Assembly (NCBI RefSeq): GCF_024347335.1
Contig: NZ_AP025464.1
Span: 1,054,001-1,118,000, forward strand
Direction of reading: 5' to 3'
DNA length: 64,000 nt
From: Vibrio celticus
GTDB taxonomy: Bacteria > Pseudomonadota > Gammaproteobacteria > Enterobacterales > Vibrionaceae
The notes under the pieces were generated by a model that ran no database searches, was not told the origin of the DNA, and saw only the letters and a program-made list of their open reading frames with translations. Below, piece by piece: positions 41,908 to 50,742 of this stretch (positions are counted from its first letter, which is position 1; every line of letters begins with the position of its first letter). The translations under genes were made by a program, and so were the position numbers.

Positions 41908-43263
41908 CTAGATAACTTGTCGCTTCTGTTCGTACATTTTTTCATCAGCGGCTTTCAAGAGCGCATCGACATCATTGTAGTTACTATTGTGAATAACCCA
42001 ACCCACACTGATTCTGAGATAAATAGAGTGCGCTTCGTACACAACTGGCGCCGAGCATATCGCCTTTCGTAGTTTAGTCACGATTGAAGATACGTGTTGA
42101 TCATCGATGATGCGTGGCAACAAGACCAAGAACTCATCACCGCCTATCCTTGCGACGATATCTGAAACACGCAGCTCACTTCTTATGCGGTTAGCACACT
42201 CGATCAATACCTGATCGCCTGCCGCGTGACCATAAGTGTCGTTGATTGCTTTAAACCCATCGAGGTCGATATTTACAACAGCAAAGGTTCTCGCTCTCTG
42301 TTTTTGAGTGGTTTTGAAGGCTTGCTTGAGGCTATACATGAAGTATCGACGATTCGGTAACATCGTTAACTCATCATGCATAGAGCGGCTATCTGCAATG
42401 CGGTAAAGGCGATAAATAGTAAAGAAAGCAAACGCCAGCACTAATATTATGGAGTAGCCCACCAGCCTTACCGCTTGGATGCGATACCAAGGCTCATCCA
42501 TCAATACATGTTCGTTACCGGAGAGAGCAAGGTACCAACCCCCGTATGGAAAACTCACCTGTTCATTGGCAAACGCATTATCAAACACATCCTGAGTACC
42601 ATAAAAGACAGCGCCATCTTTCCCTGAACTGTTTGCACCACGAATTGCTAATTCATACTTTTTCTCGATCTTGCCGATTCCAACATCTTCAAACAGCTCA
42701 TCTAAACCGATAACAGCACTGGAGACACCCCAATAATCTTGATTAAAAGGCGGATCTCGGAAGATCGGAGTACGCGTAATGAGGGCTTGCCCACCTTGAA
42801 ACAACTCAAAGGGACCAGCAATAAAGGTGTTGCCAAGATTACGGGCTATCTCAACCGACTCCCATTGATTTGGGTGATCACGATAATTAATACCGAGAAT
42901 CTGCTCATTACCTTCCAGCGGGTAAACAAAATTTAGAATGTCGTCTTTGGCGAGTCCGATAAGTCGAATATGGAAGCCATCTTGAATGATATTCTCAGCA
43001 ATCTTATCCCAATTTTTCACCTCACCATCGGGGTTGATGGTCACTAAGGTCGAGAAATTATTGAGGATATACATATCTGACACGATCGCGGCTTCAATCC
43101 GAGAACGAATAATGGATAGTTGCTTTTTTGCCTGTGAATACGATTCGTTTTTAAGAAAAGTTAATTGCTTGGCATGAAAGAACTCAATTGCGCTTACTAT
43201 CGCAAGGAAAAAAAGAAAAGCTACTACTCTGGCAGACCACTGCTTGCTAGAACCACTTGGCAT
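41908..43263 (-). CDS. Membrane diguanylate cyclase with CHASE-like sensor
   Basis: 451 residues: an N-terminal membrane helix (about 12-28), a periplasmic CHASE-like domain (residues about 40-270, including RLIGLAKDDILNFVYPLEGNEQILGINYRDHPNQWESVE and ITRTPIFRD), a second helix (about 275-295) and a GGDEF domain. The active site RIGGDEF is intact and the inhibitory I-site RVSD sits nine residues before it, so product inhibition is likely. It makes cyclic di-GMP in response to an unknown small ligand. It is monocistronic. Confidence 0.9.
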   Translation of the reverse strand: MPSGSSKQWSARVVAFLFFLAIVSAIEFFHAKQLTFLKNESYSQAKKQLSIIRSRIEAAIVSDMYILNNFSTLVTINPDGEVKNWDKIAENIIQDGFHIRLIGLAKDDILNFVYPLEGNEQILGINYRDHPNQWESVEIARNLGNTFIAGPFELFQGGQALITRTPIFRDPPFNQDYWGVSSAVIGLDELFEDVGIGKIEKKYELAIRGANSSGKDGAVFYGTQDVFDNAFANEQVSFPYGGWYLALSGNEHVLMDEPWYRIQAVRLVGYSIILVLAFAFFTIYRLYRIADSRSMHDELTMLPNRRYFMYSLKQAFKTTQKQRARTFAVVNIDLDGFKAINDTYGHAAGDQVLIECANRIRSELRVSDIVARIGGDEFLVLLPRIIDDQHVSSIVTKLRKAICSAPVVYEAHSIYLRISVGWVIHNSNYNDVDALLKAADEKMYEQKRQVI

Positions 43264-43546
43264 TTACGAACCTCTAACACTATTGTTCTATATACTGCCT
43301 TATAACGGCTCATTTCTGGCTTATTGCTCCAGTATGCCGCTAAGTCATTAAAAATCCATACTAACGTCGACTATCTATCAAATATTGAGTGATCCATCAC
43401 TTCAAAATTCTTTACCAAACGAATGGTTTAATCAAAAAGGGTTAGTGAACCTTATAAAGCTTACATTGTATTGACTCAAACCTTACATTAAAGGATTCAT
43501 CGATGTTATTTTACATAGACTATTAATCAGCTTGGTACCTCACGAC

Positions 43547-44695
43547 ATGAAGCTAAAAACGATTACACTGTGCACATTACTATCGGCCTCAGTTACGGTC
43601 GCTGTTCACGCACAAGAGAACGCTCTGGCGACAAATGTACCGAGTATTCAAACCCAAGCAGATTCTCTCAACTCTCATGAACAATCTTTCAAACAATCTG
43701 CAGACCTCATTCGCACCACCTACGAAAGCCAGCTTTACACTCTGCCTGCATTCAAAGAAGGTCACTACGGGCTGCGCATGTATCGCCAAACATTAGACGA
43801 TAAGTATTCGGCTGCGGTGTGGAGTGACATGGCACGAGTGGCAAGCAAGCTCAGCACCCTGTCGAATGACGTTCAAACCATGGAACAAATCGTACTCTAC
43901 TCAGAGAAGCGCGTTGCATCTTACATTGGTGATAATGATGAGCGCAGTGTTCGACGCTACAACATCACCAAACACATGCCTGAATACCTTTACCTTGGTG
44001 TTGACCTTCTAGGCTCTATGGCTCGTGCTAATGAATACGGTTTAGAACACAAGAACGATGCCAAGCTGCGCGAAATCATTCGTCGCTATGACTTCTCACG
44101 ATACGTGACCAATGAAGACATGGTGAAAGCGTGGGCGGCTCAACTCGCCAATCAAGTCTACTGGCTGCGCCAACTGGGTGAACAAGATGTCGTTGATGAG
44201 TTTGTCGAAACCTTCAAAAAAGCGTACCCAGACGATGAAGATAAGAAGCTTTCAAGTCAGCAATTTGGCAACAAACTCTACGGCATGACACACGTCATCT
44301 TTGGCGATTCCGAGTACTATCAGCATCAAGTGAGCGAGCAAGATCATCAATGGATCTACGATTACTTCAGAGAAAACATCGATACGATTCTGTTGCGTGC
44401 GAAAGAAGATGTGATTGCTGAGGTTGGATTGACCTTCTTGCTGGCAGGTTTAGAAGATGACCCAGTTCTAGAGAAAACTCGACTCGCGATTCAAGCTTCT
44501 ATCGATGAGAAACAAGGCATGATCCCTTCTATCACTGGTGATTTTGATCTTGAGTACGGTGAACACCGCAATGTGCTAGCAATCATGCTACTCGATTGGC
44601 AGCAAGTGAATGAAGCGCCGACCTATGAAGGCAACCCTAAGGTATTTACTAACATCCCTTACGGACTTATTAAAAACCAACCACCGAAGAACTAG
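43547..44695 (+). CDS. Secreted or periplasmic DUF3541 protein
   Basis: 382 residues from ATG 43547; the frame opens five codons earlier, but this ATG starts a standard signal peptide (MKLKTITLCTLLSASVTVAVHAQ). The mature protein is helical and acidic with LYTLPAFKEGHYGLRMYRQTLDDKYSA, HMPEYLYLGVDLLGS, GMTHVIFGDSEYYQ and DFDLEYGEHRNVLAIMLLDWQ, a pattern I associate with DUF3541 of Vibrio and relatives. Function is unknown. It is a single gene followed by a strong terminator. Confidence 0.75.
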   Translation: MKLKTITLCTLLSASVTVAVHAQENALATNVPSIQTQADSLNSHEQSFKQSADLIRTTYESQLYTLPAFKEGHYGLRMYRQTLDDKYSAAVWSDMARVASKLSTLSNDVQTMEQIVLYSEKRVASYIGDNDERSVRRYNITKHMPEYLYLGVDLLGSMARANEYGLEHKNDAKLREIIRRYDFSRYVTNEDMVKAWAAQLANQVYWLRQLGEQDVVDEFVETFKKAYPDDEDKKLSSQQFGNKLYGMTHVIFGDSEYYQHQVSEQDHQWIYDYFRENIDTILLRAKEDVIAEVGLTFLLAGLEDDPVLEKTRLAIQASIDEKQGMIPSITGDFDLEYGEHRNVLAIMLLDWQQVNEAPTYEGNPKVFTNIPYGLIKNQPPKN

Positions 44696-44728
44696 CAGCA
44701 TACCTAGCCTAGGTTGGTCATAGAACCC

Positions 44729-44766
44729 AAAAAGCCGCATACCTTTCAAGGTCTGCGGCTTTTTAA
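44729..44766 (+). terminator. Rho-independent terminator of the DUF3541 gene
   Basis: AAAAGCCGCA pairs with TGCGGCTTTTT, followed by AACTC. Confidence 0.9.
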
Positions 44767-44813
44767 CTCTTACCAAACAATCACTTCACTCAAGCTTAGT
44801 CTTAGGTTTAAGT

Positions 44814-45425
44814 TCAGGGGCAGACTTTGTTCATCACTATCGTGAAATCCCCTTCTGCGTAGCCCTCTATTAAAGAGACATCATCGCAGAGCGTTTTACA
44901 GAAACGATAGACACCTTGAGGGTGATAACTCATCAAGGTATTACGTGAAGGATATTGGCTTGAATTGAGAAGATTAAAAATCACCGTCTGATTCGCCAAC
45001 TCAAACATACGAGTAATCATGTTTGTCAGATAGTCAGGATCACGAGAGATGTAGTTCAGTGAACCACTAGCGATAACAATGTCGTGCACCTCAAGGCTCA
45101 TTTTACTCATGTCACCCGACAAAAACTGACAACGATCTTCTGTGTAGTTCTGCCTAGCCTTTTTTAGAAAGCCTGCATGTTGGTCAACGCCGGTGTAAGA
45201 TTGAATACGATAGATGCTGTCGAGTAGTTCAAACAACTCGCCATAGCCACAACCCAAATCTAAAACACGCTTCTTTTCGAAGTCCGCCGCACGAGCGATC
45301 ACTTCAAAGCGACACAATTGACTCTCTTCACTAGTCCAACCTAAAGCTTTAGCCTTGTCGCCATTCGAGCGGTTAGTCTGTTTTCGATGATAGCGATACA
45401 CCTTCCAACGATCGAGCCAGTGCAT
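44814..45425 (-). CDS. SAM-dependent methyltransferase
   Basis: A 203-residue class I methyltransferase: motif I VLDLGCGYGELFELLDS (residues about 55-71), acidic loop YTGVDQHAGFLKKARQ and motif IV IVIASGSLNYIS. No membrane or signal segment is visible. The substrate is unknown. It lies 46 bp upstream of the small membrane protein in reverse order and is probably in its own unit, converging on the DUF3541 gene. Confidence 0.88.
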   Translation of the reverse strand: MHWLDRWKVYRYHRKQTNRSNGDKAKALGWTSEESQLCRFEVIARAADFEKKRVLDLGCGYGELFELLDSIYRIQSYTGVDQHAGFLKKARQNYTEDRCQFLSGDMSKMSLEVHDIVIASGSLNYISRDPDYLTNMITRMFELANQTVIFNLLNSSQYPSRNTLMSYHPQGVYRFCKTLCDDVSLIEGYAEGDFTIVMNKVCP

Positions 45426-45470
45426 TCAAATCAGCCCTACTTCAATGAACATCAGCACACCTTGATAAGA

Positions 45471-45740
45471 TTAAGCTTTAGAACTTGAAGAAAAGAGCCC
45501 ACCGATTTTATAACCGATCGCATAGCAAACCACGGCGACAGTGACAAACACCAATGCCGAGAAGAAATACGCTACAGACGCTGCGACACCAGCCCCCCAC
45601 ACGACACTGAACACCAAACCGAGATAAGCCTCTTTTGGCCACTGGTAGATAGGAAACTGAGCGCCGCCGGCAATTAGGTAAACCGTCGCAAACAAGCCAA
45701 TGAAGGTAACAATAAGACCGATGAGAACGCGAATGTTCAT
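45471..45740 (-). CDS. Small inner-membrane protein
   Basis: 89 residues from ATG 45740, supported by AAGGG seven bases upstream; the frame opens 12 codons earlier without a ribosome site. Two or three membrane helices fill most of it (VLIGLIVTFIGLFATVYLIAGG; YLGLVFSVVWGAGVAASVAYFFSALVFVTVAVVCYAIGYKIGG). Function unknown. Four copies of a 20-bp degenerate repeat lie directly upstream. Confidence 0.65.
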   Translation of the reverse strand: MNIRVLIGLIVTFIGLFATVYLIAGGAQFPIYQWPKEAYLGLVFSVVWGAGVAASVAYFFSALVFVTVAVVCYAIGYKIGGLFSSSSKA

Positions 45741-45783
45741 GGAGAGACCCTTGATTAATTTGAGCTTGGTTGCCATTGTTTTT

Positions 45784-45863
45784 AGTCGAAAGCGGATATG
45801 CTTAGTCGAAACCGAATATTCTCAATCGAAACAGAATGTTATTAATCGCAACCTGATGATATT
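45784..45863. repeat. 20-bp degenerate tandem repeat, four units
   Basis: Units at 45784-45803, 45804-45823, 45824-45843 and 45844-45863 share the pattern AxTCGxAAxCxGxAT. The 20-bp period (two helical turns) and position 44 bp upstream of a start suggest a promoter-region array. Confidence 0.75.
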
Positions 45864-45976
45864 CAAGTATATCGGATAAAAGGAACTGGCTCTATTACTC
45901 TTCCGAGTGAGCTTTTAGTCACGACAGGCAAATGGCACTCGACAACGAAAACCTAAGTTCGCTTGATTAGCAGGCA

Positions 45977-46032
45977 CAAAAAAGCGGACACCCTTCTTAC
46001 GTTAACTCCGTAAGCAAAGTGTCCGCTTTAAC
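45977..46032 (-). terminator. Rho-independent terminator of nupC
   Basis: AAAGCGGACAC and GTGTCCGCTTT form an 11-bp stem enclosing a second stem CTTACG/CGTAAG. On the minus strand TTTTTT follows. Confidence 0.88.
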
Positions 46033-46042
46033 TGAATCTAGC

Positions 46043-47251
46043 TTAAAGCAGGATGAAAATACCCGCTAAGCATGCACTCATTAGGTTTGCTAGCGTACCA
46101 GCAGCTACAGCCTTCAAACCTAAGTTTGCAACTTCAGCACGGCGCTCTGGTGCCATAACACCGATTGAACCTAACTGAATCGCGATAGAACCAATGTTAG
46201 CAAAGCCACACAGAGCAAAAGTCACGATTACTTGGCTGTGTTCAGATAGTAGCGCTTTGTTCTCAACGAAGTCGATGAAAGCAACAAACTCGTTCATAAC
46301 GATCTTCTGACCGATGTAAGAACCTGCCATCAATACTTCATCACTTGGGATACCGATTAGCCATGCAAGAGGCGAGAACAGGTAACCGAAGATAGCTTGC
46401 AGCGTAATACCCGCAAAACCGAACGTTTCACCTAGGCTTTCTAGGCCAGTGTTGACCATCGCAATCACACTCACGAAGGCAACCAACATAGTACCAACCG
46501 CTACCGCAACCTTCATACCGTTCATCGCGCCGCTTGCCAATGCATCAATCACGTTGCTTTGGTCAGCTTTATCTAGTTCGATATGGTCGTAATCACTTGG
46601 TGTGCTGCGCTCAGGAACGATGATCTTCGCCATTAACAGACTGCCCGGAGCCGCCATAAAGCTTGCAGCGATAAGGTATTTAAGCTCAACACCAAGGCCA
46701 GCATAACCACCAAGTACACTACCCGCTACCGACGCCATACCACCTGCCATTACAGCAAACAGTTCCGAACGAGTCATAGACTTTAAAAAGGGACGAATTA
46801 GAAGAGGAGACTCACCCTGAGAAAGGAAGATATTACCTGTAGCAACCAGAGATTCAGCTTTACTTGTACCCAGCAGTTTTTGCACCGCTCCGCCCAAGAT
46901 TTGAATCACTTTTTGCATGACGCCTAAGTAATAAAGCGCAGAAATCAAAGCACTGAAGAAGATAATGATTGGAAGCACGCGAACCGCGAAAATGAAGCCT
47001 TCAGTAGCAAGGTCACCGAAAAGGAATGCGATACCAACGTCTGCAAAACCAAGCAGGCTAGAAACACCATTACTTAGGCTTGTTAGCGCCAATTGTCCCC
47101 ATGGGAAATACAATACTAAGGCTGCAAATCCGATTTGAAGTAATAGTGCACGAGAGACCGTTTTCCAGTTAATTGAAGAACGACTTTCAGATAGCAGGTA
47201 CGCGCAAGCAATCAGTGCAAGAACACCGACAAAACCAAATAGAATATTCAT
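46043..47251 (-). CDS. nupC: Concentrative nucleoside transporter NupC
   Basis: A 402-residue inner-membrane symporter of the CNT family. Signatures are TGNIFLSQGESPLLIRPFL, MTRSELFAVMAGGMASVAGSVLGGYAGLGV, GIPSDEVLMAGSYIGQKIVMNEFVAF and LCGFANIGSIAIQLGSIGVMAPERR. It imports nucleosides with a cation. The leader is unusual: CRP-like and PurR-like sites, then a closed-stem RNA element and a 39-codon ORF before the AGGACACATT-ATG start. The gene ends in a long terminator. Confidence 0.95.
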   Translation of the reverse strand: MNILFGFVGVLALIACAYLLSESRSSINWKTVSRALLLQIGFAALVLYFPWGQLALTSLSNGVSSLLGFADVGIAFLFGDLATEGFIFAVRVLPIIIFFSALISALYYLGVMQKVIQILGGAVQKLLGTSKAESLVATGNIFLSQGESPLLIRPFLKSMTRSELFAVMAGGMASVAGSVLGGYAGLGVELKYLIAASFMAAPGSLLMAKIIVPERSTPSDYDHIELDKADQSNVIDALASGAMNGMKVAVAVGTMLVAFVSVIAMVNTGLESLGETFGFAGITLQAIFGYLFSPLAWLIGIPSDEVLMAGSYIGQKIVMNEFVAFIDFVENKALLSEHSQVIVTFALCGFANIGSIAIQLGSIGVMAPERRAEVANLGLKAVAAGTLANLMSACLAGIFILL

Positions 47252-47269
47252 AATGTGTCCTAGTAATCC

Positions 47270-47389
47270 TTAAAGAGTGAACATGAGCCAAGCAAATGAC
47301 ATCAAAGGAACAGGACAAAGAACCGCAAGCAAAACGCTACGCGATGAAGGAGCTAACAGGGTTAGCGAATGTAACAACGAGTTGTTCAT
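47270..47389 (-). CDS. Small hydrophobic leader ORF upstream of nupC
   Basis: 39 codons starting MNNSLLHSLTLLAPSSRS and ending MSFAWLMFTL. An AAGGTGA ribosome site sits eight bases before the ATG. The stop lies 18 bases before the nupC ATG, so translation could be coupled. The first strong RNA stem upstream ends just before the AAGGTGA. Leu-rich with one Cys; a leader peptide or a short membrane peptide is possible. No family match known to me. Confidence 0.5.
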   Translation of the reverse strand: MNNSLLHSLTLLAPSSRSVLLAVLCPVPLMSFAWLMFTL

Positions 47390-47404
47390 GTAAAAAATCA
47401 CCTT

Positions 47405-47498
47405 ATACAAGCAGTGGAACGTAGCTGGTCCGGTCCGTGGGGTCATTCACATATCCATGTGACGGCTTGTATTGGCTAAGCACCGGCTTAAAACCGGA
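47405..47498 (-). promoter_or_regulatory. Structured RNA element in the nupC leader (unassigned)
   Basis: In the minus-strand transcript a perfect 8-bp closing stem ATACAAGC (47472-47465) / GCTTGTAT (47412-47405) encloses about 52 nt with a CACAT-GGAT-ATGTG hairpin, a possible CCGT/ACGG stem and a GGAC/GTTC hairpin. This is the layout of a multi-branch aptamer. A hairpin CCGGTT/AGCCGG (about 47482-47498) precedes it. The closing stem abuts the ribosome site of the leader ORF. I could match it to no riboswitch class. Confidence 0.55.
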
Positions 47499-47517
47499 AG
47501 AGAAGTATAAACAGTTA

Positions 47518-47558
47518 AGTGAGACTTTCATCACATTTTTTGACGCAAACGATCGCGC
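47518..47558. promoter_or_regulatory. CRP-like and PurR-like sites upstream of nupC
   Basis: In minus-strand sense AAATGTGATGAAAGTCTCAC (47539-47520) is a good CRP-site match (TGTGA-N6-TCTCA). ACGCAAACGATCGCGC (47543-47558) keeps the PurR half ACGCAAACG. Both fit a nucleoside transporter; both are inferred. Confidence 0.5.
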
Positions 47559-47855
47559 GGTCAAGGATTAAGCAAAATGTATTGTTTGTCGTCATTTTCG
47601 TGCTTCAAAACTGTAAACAATCTGTAGGGAGTTGAATTTGTAATGTTAAGTCTTTAAGTGTGTGAGCGTAATCACTCGGTTAATTCTGTGTGATTCTTAC
47701 TACTTTTCTGTGCTCTGCCTCATTTCCCGAGACTTCAATATTCATCTTAAGTTTAGATGCGTATATACTTTGTGTGATCTCACCAAATAATTATCTATAA
47801 AATACCAATAGAGCTGATTAGATATAACAGCCATCGAGACTAAGAGAGGAAACAC

Positions 47856-48341
47856 GTGAAGAAAATGGAAGCTCCGCACGACATGAACAATGGAGCTAGA
47901 TTCAAAACAAATAGACACGGCTATGTGACAGTAGTTGAATATTATAATACCTATACTGTTATTGTCGCGTTTGAAAATACCGGAAATATCCGCGCTATTA
48001 GTGCGGCGAAATTACGTACAGGTCAACTCACCGATCGCTCTGTTGCGCCTGAATCAATTATGATTGGTGAAAAGGTTGAATCGGTTAAACACGGGATATT
48101 AACCATAACCCAAGTTGAATCTGAAAATATTGTCGTACTGACCAATGCCAATAACGAAGAAATTAGAATGTTATTGCCTGCCGTACAGAAAATGAAAGAT
48201 AAAACTGAAGAAGTCGACAGTGAAAATATTGCCTCACCAAAACCAACCTCTCTTAGCCAACTGACTAAAAGAAATAAAAAGACCAAAGACGTTAATAGCA
48301 TGCTTAAGAAAATGCTTACTGACTACGGTCGATACGATTAA
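47856..48341 (+). CDS. Conserved hypothetical with two homing-endonuclease-type repeats
   Basis: 161 residues from a GTG start; AGAGAGGAAACAC-GTG gives correct spacing, while the ATG at 47865 is too far away. Two tandem units are visible: RFKTNRHGYVTVVEYYNTYTVIVAFENTG (then IRAISAAKLRTGQLTDR) and EKVESVKHGILTITQVESENIVVLTNANNEE. The first resembles the small beta-rich repeats beside HNH homing nucleases in phages, but no nuclease motif is present. The C-terminus is a basic tail (KRNKKTKDVNSMLKKML). A stand-alone nucleic-acid-binding protein is my inference; function is unknown. Confidence 0.65.
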   Translation: MKKMEAPHDMNNGARFKTNRHGYVTVVEYYNTYTVIVAFENTGNIRAISAAKLRTGQLTDRSVAPESIMIGEKVESVKHGILTITQVESENIVVLTNANNEEIRMLLPAVQKMKDKTEEVDSENIASPKPTSLSQLTKRNKKTKDVNSMLKKMLTDYGRYD

Positions 48342-48492
48342 TTCTCTATTTTCTACAATAAAGCCTCTATAGATTTATATTCTGATATAAAAATTAATTA
48401 AGCCCGCCTTTCTCAATAAAATACGTTGCATATTCGAGTGAAAAGTTAAATTTGATCAAAGTCTCACTCTGGATCTTTACTACAAATTAACG

Positions 48493-48535
48493 AGATCTCC
48501 GTCACAATCTCATTTTAGCTTTGTGATGGAGATCT
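48493..48535. promoter_or_regulatory. 15-bp inverted repeat in the PTS operon leader
   Basis: AGATCTCCGTCACAA (48493-48507) pairs with TTGTGATGGAGATCT (48521-48535) with one wobble over a 13-base spacer. It ends 90 bases before the first PTS gene. It could be an operator or an RNA hairpin. The TTGTGA half resembles a CRP half site. Confidence 0.6.
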
Positions 48536-48625
48536 TATTGAAATCTGAATATTTCCATTACTATGCTCTCACACAATAAGAGAACGAAGTTTCTCAACCC
48601 CTAAAATCCAATTGAGACAAATATT

Positions 48626-48895
48626 ATGAAAAAGATTCTTGTAGTTTGCGGTAACGGCCTTGGTACTTCTCTAATGATGGAAATGGCAGTAAAAGAAGTC
48701 GCTAAAAAAATCGGTTTCGAAGCAGAAGTTGATCACGAAGATCTATCATCTGCAGCATCAAGCAATGCGGATATTTGGGTTGCAGCAACCGACGTTGCAA
48801 ACCAACTAAAAGACGCTGGTAAAGAGAACATCATCAGCCTTAAAAATATTTTTGATAAAGCATCAATTGAAGAACAACTAAAAACTTTCATGTAA
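48626..48895 (+). CDS. PTS ascorbate-type EIIB component
   Basis: An 89-residue EIIB protein with the phospho-Cys loop VVCGNGLGTSL at residues 6-16. It carries phosphate from EIIA to the sugar bound by EIIC in the ascorbate/SgaTBA-type PTS family. It is first in an EIIB-EIIC-EIIA operon, ten bases before EIIC. No ulaD/E/F-type catabolic gene is near, so I leave the symbol blank; the real substrate may be a related acid sugar. Confidence 0.9.
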   Translation: MKKILVVCGNGLGTSLMMEMAVKEVAKKIGFEAEVDHEDLSSAASSNADIWVAATDVANQLKDAGKENIISLKNIFDKASIEEQLKTFM

Positions 48896-48905
48896 GGTCA
48901 AATTT

Positions 48906-50162
48906 ATGCAAAACTTTTTCGAGTTCATGCTCGGCTTATTAAAAGAGCCGGCGATCATGGTAGGTTTAATTGCTTTTATTGGCCTAGTTGCACAAAAAGC
49001 AGATGTTTCTACCATTCTAAAAGGCACAATTAAAACCGTAATGGGTTTCCTAATTTTAGGTTTTGGTGCTGGTGCTCTTGTTGGCGCACTAAATAACTTC
49101 TCAGTTGTATTTACTGAAGCATTCGGCGTAAGTGGTGTTATTCCAAATAACGAAGCAATTGTTGCATTAGCACAAGAAGCATTCGGTTATGAAATGGCTC
49201 TAATTATGTTTTTCGCATTCGTTGTGAATATTTTATTGGCTCGTTTAACACCTTTAAAATATATTTTCTTAACGGGTCACCACACAATGTTCATGTCTAT
49301 GCTGGTAGCGGTAATCCTGTCTACAGCTAACATCGAAGGCACTGCTTTAGTTGCAATCGGCTCGATCATTGTGGGTTCACTGATGGTTATCATGCCTGCA
49401 CTTGCTCAAAAATACACAGAGAAAGTGATGGGTACTGATCAGTTGGCGATGGGTCACTTCTCAACGTTCTCATACTTAGTATCGGGTTACATTGGCAGCA
49501 AGTTTGGTGACACTTCAAAATCAACAGAAGACATCAACGTACCTAAGAGCCTAATGTTCTTGCGTGATACGCCTGTTGCAGTAGCAACAACAATGGCTAT
49601 CTTCTTTATGTTTGCTTCAATTGTTGCTGGCGGTGACTTTGTTGAAACAGTATCAAACGGTCAGAACTGGGTAGTATTCACCTTCATGCAGTCTCTTGTG
49701 TTTGCCGGTGGGGTTTACATCGTACTGCAAGGTGTGAAGATGCTGATTGCTGAAATCGTTCCTGCATTCAAAGGTATCTCTGACAAGCTAGTACCGGGCG
49801 CAAAACCTGCTCTAGACTGCCCTATGGTATTCCCTGTAGCACCAAACGCGGTACTTATCGGTTTCCTTTGTTCTTTCGCTGCTGGCCTACTAGCAATGGC
49901 AGTTCAAGGCGCGCTTGGCTGGACAATCATTGTAGCTGGCGTCGTTCCACACTTCTTCGTAGGTGGTGCAGCAGGCGTTTACGGTAATGCAACAGGCGGT
50001 CTACGTGGTGCAATTCTAGGTTCATTCACGCAAGGTCTATGTATCTCTTTCCTACCAATGCTACTGCTTCCAGTACTGGGTGGCCTTGGTCTTGAAGCGA
50101 CAACATTTGCTGACTTCGACTTCGGTGTTGTTGGTCTTATCCTAGGGTGGATTGTTTCATGA
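48906..50162 (+). CDS. PTS ascorbate-type EIIC transporter
   Basis: A 418-residue membrane protein of the UlaA/SgaT family, about 11 helices: FEFMLGLLKEPAIMVGLIAFIGLVAQK, GHHTMFMSMLVAVIL, GTDQLAMGHFSTFSYLVSGYIGSKFGD and HFFVGGAAGVYGNATGGLRGA. It moves L-ascorbate-like substrates while they are phosphorylated. It overlaps EIIA by four bases (ATGA). Confidence 0.93.
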   Translation: MQNFFEFMLGLLKEPAIMVGLIAFIGLVAQKADVSTILKGTIKTVMGFLILGFGAGALVGALNNFSVVFTEAFGVSGVIPNNEAIVALAQEAFGYEMALIMFFAFVVNILLARLTPLKYIFLTGHHTMFMSMLVAVILSTANIEGTALVAIGSIIVGSLMVIMPALAQKYTEKVMGTDQLAMGHFSTFSYLVSGYIGSKFGDTSKSTEDINVPKSLMFLRDTPVAVATTMAIFFMFASIVAGGDFVETVSNGQNWVVFTFMQSLVFAGGVYIVLQGVKMLIAEIVPAFKGISDKLVPGAKPALDCPMVFPVAPNAVLIGFLCSFAAGLLAMAVQGALGWTIIVAGVVPHFFVGGAAGVYGNATGGLRGAILGSFTQGLCISFLPMLLLPVLGGLGLEATTFADFDFGVVGLILGWIVS

Positions 50163-50608
50163 GCTTATTCGATTTAATTGGTAACCAAGGCGTTATCATC
50201 AACTCTGAAGAAAACCTAACGGTTGATGCTGCGATTGATGTGACTTGTTCAACACTGCTAGCGAGCAACAAAATCGAAGCAAGCTATGTTGAAGCTATCA
50301 AGCAAAAACACAAGGACATTGGCGCGTACTATGTTCTAGCACCAAAGATTGCGATGCCTCATGCTCGCCCTGAAGATGGTGTGAACGAAGCATCACTGCA
50401 AGTAACGGTATTCAAAAAGGGTGTTGATTTAGAGTCAGAAGACAACGGTGACGTTTACCTTTTGATTACTCTGGCGGCGATGGACTCAGATAGCCACATC
50501 CATACGATTATGGCGCTATCAGAGTTGTTCCAAAATGATGATGACATTGATGCCATCATCGCAGCGGAAACTGAGCAAGCGATCATCGAGATCTTAAAAC
50601 GCTACTAA
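50159..50608 (+). CDS. PTS EIIA component (ascorbate/mannitol-fructose fold)
   Basis: 149 residues from the ATG that overlaps the EIIC stop (ATGA); an upstream TTG is unlikely. The phospho-His sits in APKIAMPHARPEDGV. It accepts phosphate from HPr and passes it to EIIB. Last gene of the three-gene operon, followed by a terminator. Confidence 0.9.
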   Translation: MSLFDLIGNQGVIINSEENLTVDAAIDVTCSTLLASNKIEASYVEAIKQKHKDIGAYYVLAPKIAMPHARPEDGVNEASLQVTVFKKGVDLESEDNGDVYLLITLAAMDSDSHIHTIMALSELFQNDDDIDAIIAAETEQAIIEILKRY

Positions 50609-50643
50609 TCTCGATATAAAGATCCTGATAAGCCCCCATGAAG

Positions 50644-50672
50644 AAAGCGATAGCCTCGGCTATCGCTTTTCT
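50644..50672 (+). terminator. Rho-independent terminator of the PTS operon
   Basis: AAAGCGATAGC pairs with GCTATCGCTTT around a CTCG loop, then T-rich sequence. Confidence 0.92.
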
Positions 50673-50742
50673 GTTTCTGGTGCTTGGTCATTCCTCATCG
50701 AATATGAGTTAAGGCATCACACCTCGAAAGCATTCAGTGGCG

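Noticed and set aside
47405..47472. nupC leader as purine, TPP, FMN, cobalamin or cyclic-di-GMP riboswitch
   Set aside because: The conserved core sequences of these classes, as I recall them, are absent.
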